This document shows, piece after piece, positions 15,526 to 17,375 of a stretch of 17,375 nucleotides of DNA. Below the pieces are notes generated by a model. The model had not been told where the DNA came from, searched no databases, and saw nothing but the letters and a program-made list of their open reading frames with translations. Origin of the DNA: an uncultured Variovorax sp. (GTDB lineage: Bacteria; Pseudomonadota; Gammaproteobacteria; Burkholderiales; Burkholderiaceae); contig CAMLCW010000064.1 of NCBI GenBank assembly GCA_946478645.1, positions 1 through 17,375 on the forward strand, read 5' to 3'. Each line of letters opens with the position of its first letter. Position 1 is the first letter of the stretch. A program made the position numbers and the translations under genes.

Positions 15526-16284
15526 ATGGGAAATTGGGATTGGCAGGTGTTCTGCAAGGACACCATCGACGGCACGGTGGTGCCGTCGTGTTACGGCACG
15601 GGCGGTGCGTACACCTACCTGAACTGGATGATCGACGCCTGGGGGTGGACGGTGGCCGTCGCGCTCGCGGCGTTGCTTGTCGCGCTGGTGTTCGGTTCGA
15701 TCATCGGCATCCTGCGCACGCTGCCCGACAGCCCGTGGCTCGTGCGCTTCGGCAATGCCTGGGTGGAGCTGTTCCGCAACATCCCGTTGCTGGTGCAGAT
15801 CTTTTTGTGGTACTTCGTTGTGCCGGCGCTGGTGCCGCCGATGCGCGACTTCCCGCCCTTCGTGCTGGTGGTGCTTGCGCTCGGTCTCTTCACCTCGGCG
15901 CGCATCGCCGAGCAGTTGCGCTCGGGCATCCAGGCGCTGCCGCGCGGCCAACGCTATGCCGGCATGGCCGTGGGCTTCACCACCTTCCAGTACTACCGCT
16001 ACGTGCTGCTGCCGATGGCCTACCGGATCATCCTGCCGCCGCTGACCAGCGAATCGATGAACATCTTCAAGAACTCCTCGGTGGCGTTCGCGGTGTCGAT
16101 CTCCGAACTGACCCAGTTCTACCTGCAGGCCGGCGAAGAGACGGCGCGCAACCCGGAGATCTACATTGCCGTGGTGGTGCTCTATGTCATCTCGGCCATG
16201 CTCATCAACCGCCTGATGGCCTTCGTCGAGAAACGGGCGCGCGTCCCGGGCTTCGTCGTTGCCGGCGGAACGGGAGGCCACTGA
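15526..16284 (+). CDS. gltJ: Glutamate/aspartate ABC transporter permease GltJ
   Basis: A 252-residue inner-membrane permease, close to E. coli GltJ (246). It opens with MGNWDWQVFCKDT and a periplasmic stretch, then has a first helix at about 41-61 (WTVAVALAALLVALVFGSII). FRNIPLLVQIFLWYF (83-97) is the hallmark of polar amino acid permeases of the HisM family. The cytoplasmic coupling (EAA) loop is ARIAEQLRSGIQALPRGQRY (125-144). It pairs with GltK to form the channel through which GltI delivers glutamate or aspartate. Its stop is one base before the gltK start codon. Confidence 0.94.
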   Translation: MGNWDWQVFCKDTIDGTVVPSCYGTGGAYTYLNWMIDAWGWTVAVALAALLVALVFGSIIGILRTLPDSPWLVRFGNAWVELFRNIPLLVQIFLWYFVVPALVPPMRDFPPFVLVVLALGLFTSARIAEQLRSGIQALPRGQRYAGMAVGFTTFQYYRYVLLPMAYRIILPPLTSESMNIFKNSSVAFAVSISELTQFYLQAGEETARNPEIYIAVVVLYVISAMLINRLMAFVEKRARVPGFVVAGGTGGH

Positions 16285-16285
16285 C

Positions 16286-16951
16286 ATGGATCTCCAATTC
16301 TCCGTCTACACCTGGGAAGTCATTCGGAACTATGTTCTCAATGGCCTGTACTTCAGCGTCTTCCTGACCGTCGTTGCCACGCTGGGCGGCATCTTCTTCG
16401 GCACCATCCTCGCGCTGATGCGCCTGTCGGGCAAGAAGTGGCTGGACATGCCGGCCGCGTTCTACGTCAACGGCATGCGCTCCGTGCCGCTGGTGATGGT
16501 CATCCTGGGCTTCTTCCTGCTGGTGCCGTTCGTCATCGGACGGCCCATCGGGCCGGAGTACTCGGCGGTGATCACCTTCATCGCCTTCGAAGCGGCCTAC
16601 TTCAGCGAGATCATGCGTGCCGGCATCCAGTCCATTCCGCGCGGCCAGGTCTCGGCCGGGCTGGCGGTGGGCATGACCTACGGCCAGAACATGAAGCTGG
16701 TGATCCTGCCGCAGGCCTTCCGCAACATGCTGCCGGTGCTGCTCACGCAGACCATCATCCTGTTCCAGGACACTTCGCTCGTGTACGCCATCGGCGCGTA
16801 CGATCTGCTCAAGGGTTTCGACAACGTGGCCAAGAACTTCGGTCGGCCCTACGAGTCGTATCTGCTCGCAGCGGTCGTGTACTTCGTGATCTGCTATTCG
16901 CTGTCGTACCTAGTCAAGCGTCTGCACAAGAAGATCGCCATCATTCGCTAG
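16286..16951 (+). CDS. gltK: Glutamate/aspartate ABC transporter permease GltK
   Basis: A 221-residue permease (E. coli GltK has 224). It opens with a first helix around 19-45 (NGLYFSVFLTVVATLGGIFF). The motif NGMRSVPLVMVILGFF (62-77) corresponds to the RNIPL motif of the partner, and the coupling loop is EAAYFSEIMRAGIQSIPRGQ (102-121). The C-terminus is basic (KRLHKKIAIIR) and cytoplasmic. It starts one base after the gltJ stop, with GGGAGG (16272-16277) 8 bases before the ATG, so the two permeases are translated together. An in-frame ATG at 16259 is inside gltJ and less likely. Confidence 0.94.
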   Translation: MDLQFSVYTWEVIRNYVLNGLYFSVFLTVVATLGGIFFGTILALMRLSGKKWLDMPAAFYVNGMRSVPLVMVILGFFLLVPFVIGRPIGPEYSAVITFIAFEAAYFSEIMRAGIQSIPRGQVSAGLAVGMTYGQNMKLVILPQAFRNMLPVLLTQTIILFQDTSLVYAIGAYDLLKGFDNVAKNFGRPYESYLLAAVVYFVICYSLSYLVKRLHKKIAIIR

Positions 16952-16978
16952 TGAAGAAAGAATCGAAGAGGAAAAGCC

Positions 16979-17375
16979 ATGGCTGAACAAATGATCAGTA
17001 TCAACAACGTCTCCAAGTGGTACGGACCCGTGCAGGTGCTCAACGACTGCTCGGTCAGCATCGCCAAGGGCGACGTGGTCGTGGTGTGCGGCCCGTCCGG
17101 CTCGGGCAAGTCCACGCTCATCAAGACCGTCAACGCGCTGGAGCCCTTCCAGAAGGGCGAGATCACCGTCAACGGCACCCCGCTGCATGACCCCAAGACC
17201 AACCTGCCCAAGCTGCGTTCCAAGGTCGGCATGGTGTTCCAGCATTTCGAGCTGTTCCCGCACCTGTCGGTGACCGAGAACCTCACGATCGCGCAGATCA
17301 AGGTGCTGGGCCGCTCGCAGGACGAGGCCAAGGCGCGCGGGCTCAAGATGCTCGACCGCGTGGGCCTGATGGCGC
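16979..17375 (+). CDS. gltL: Glutamate/aspartate ABC transporter ATP-binding protein GltL, N-terminal part
   Basis: The first 132 residues of an ABC ATPase that runs past the window end. Walker A is GPSGSGKST at 38-46, and the Q-loop is VGMVFQHFELFPHLSV with Gln88; VFQHFELFPHL is typical of polar amino acid importers. Walker B and the signature motif lie outside. It powers uptake through GltJK from the cytoplasmic face. The ATG at 16979 has GAGGA (16968-16972) 6 bases upstream and lies 27 bases after gltK, completing the gltIJKL order. Confidence 0.93.
   Translation, partial: MAEQMISINNVSKWYGPVQVLNDCSVSIAKGDVVVVCGPSGSGKSTLIKTVNALEPFQKGEITVNGTPLHDPKTNLPKLRSKVGMVFQHFELFPHLSVTENLTIAQIKVLGRSQDEAKARGLKMLDRVGLMA

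Overview
This is a GC-rich, densely coding stretch of chromosome. It looks like a betaproteobacterium of the Comamonadaceae, most like Variovorax or a close relative. That rests on strong G/C third-position bias, the flavour of the proteins, a trkAH pair, a gltIJKL amino-acid importer and short hairpin repeats; it is an inference, since no marker gene such as rRNA is present. I see no rRNA, tRNA, CRISPR array, insertion sequence, integrase or phage gene, and base composition stays even. Most of the window is ordinary chromosomal metabolism and transport.

Region 1 (1-3987, + strand) is a tight run of acyl-CoA genes: the C-terminal part of a thiolase, an alpha/beta hydrolase, a two-hotdog acyl-CoA thioesterase, a DsbA-fold isomerase of the 2-hydroxychromene-2-carboxylate isomerase (kappa-GST) type, and a crotonase with isomerase-like motifs. 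They probably act together in breakdown of a fatty or aromatic-derived acyl-CoA. A periplasmic solute-binding protein with a Tat-like signal follows (4020-5291) without any permease genes beside it.

Region 2 (5292-8766): a 120-bp imperfect palindrome sits between the convergent ends of the binding protein and a YciA-type thioesterase (- strand). Divergent from the thioesterase, with 41 bp between the start codons, is an Atm1-type ABC exporter. Its linker carries an in-frame insertion made from a short palindromic repeat. A D-2-hydroxyacid dehydrogenase follows on the same strand.

Region 3 (8776-13154, - strand) holds an amidase-signature enzyme, then trkA, then trkH, all in one direction. 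trkA and trkH form the Trk potassium uptake system (cytoplasmic NAD-binding gating subunit plus membrane channel subunit).

Region 4 (13244-17375, + strand): a LysR regulator resembling the hypochlorite-responsive HypT family is divergent from the amidase. After a 314-bp regulatory gap comes a glutamate/aspartate ABC importer: gltI (periplasmic binding protein), gltJ and gltK (permeases) and the first part of gltL (ATPase), which runs off the window. A terminator-like hairpin between gltI and gltJ probably sets a high ratio of binding protein to membrane parts.

I did not find a convincing new multi-gene defence or mobile system. The most notable points are structural: the repeat built into the exporter gene, the long palindrome, several hairpins and dyads, an unusual active-site loop in the amidase, and the HypT-like regulator beside amino-acid uptake genes.
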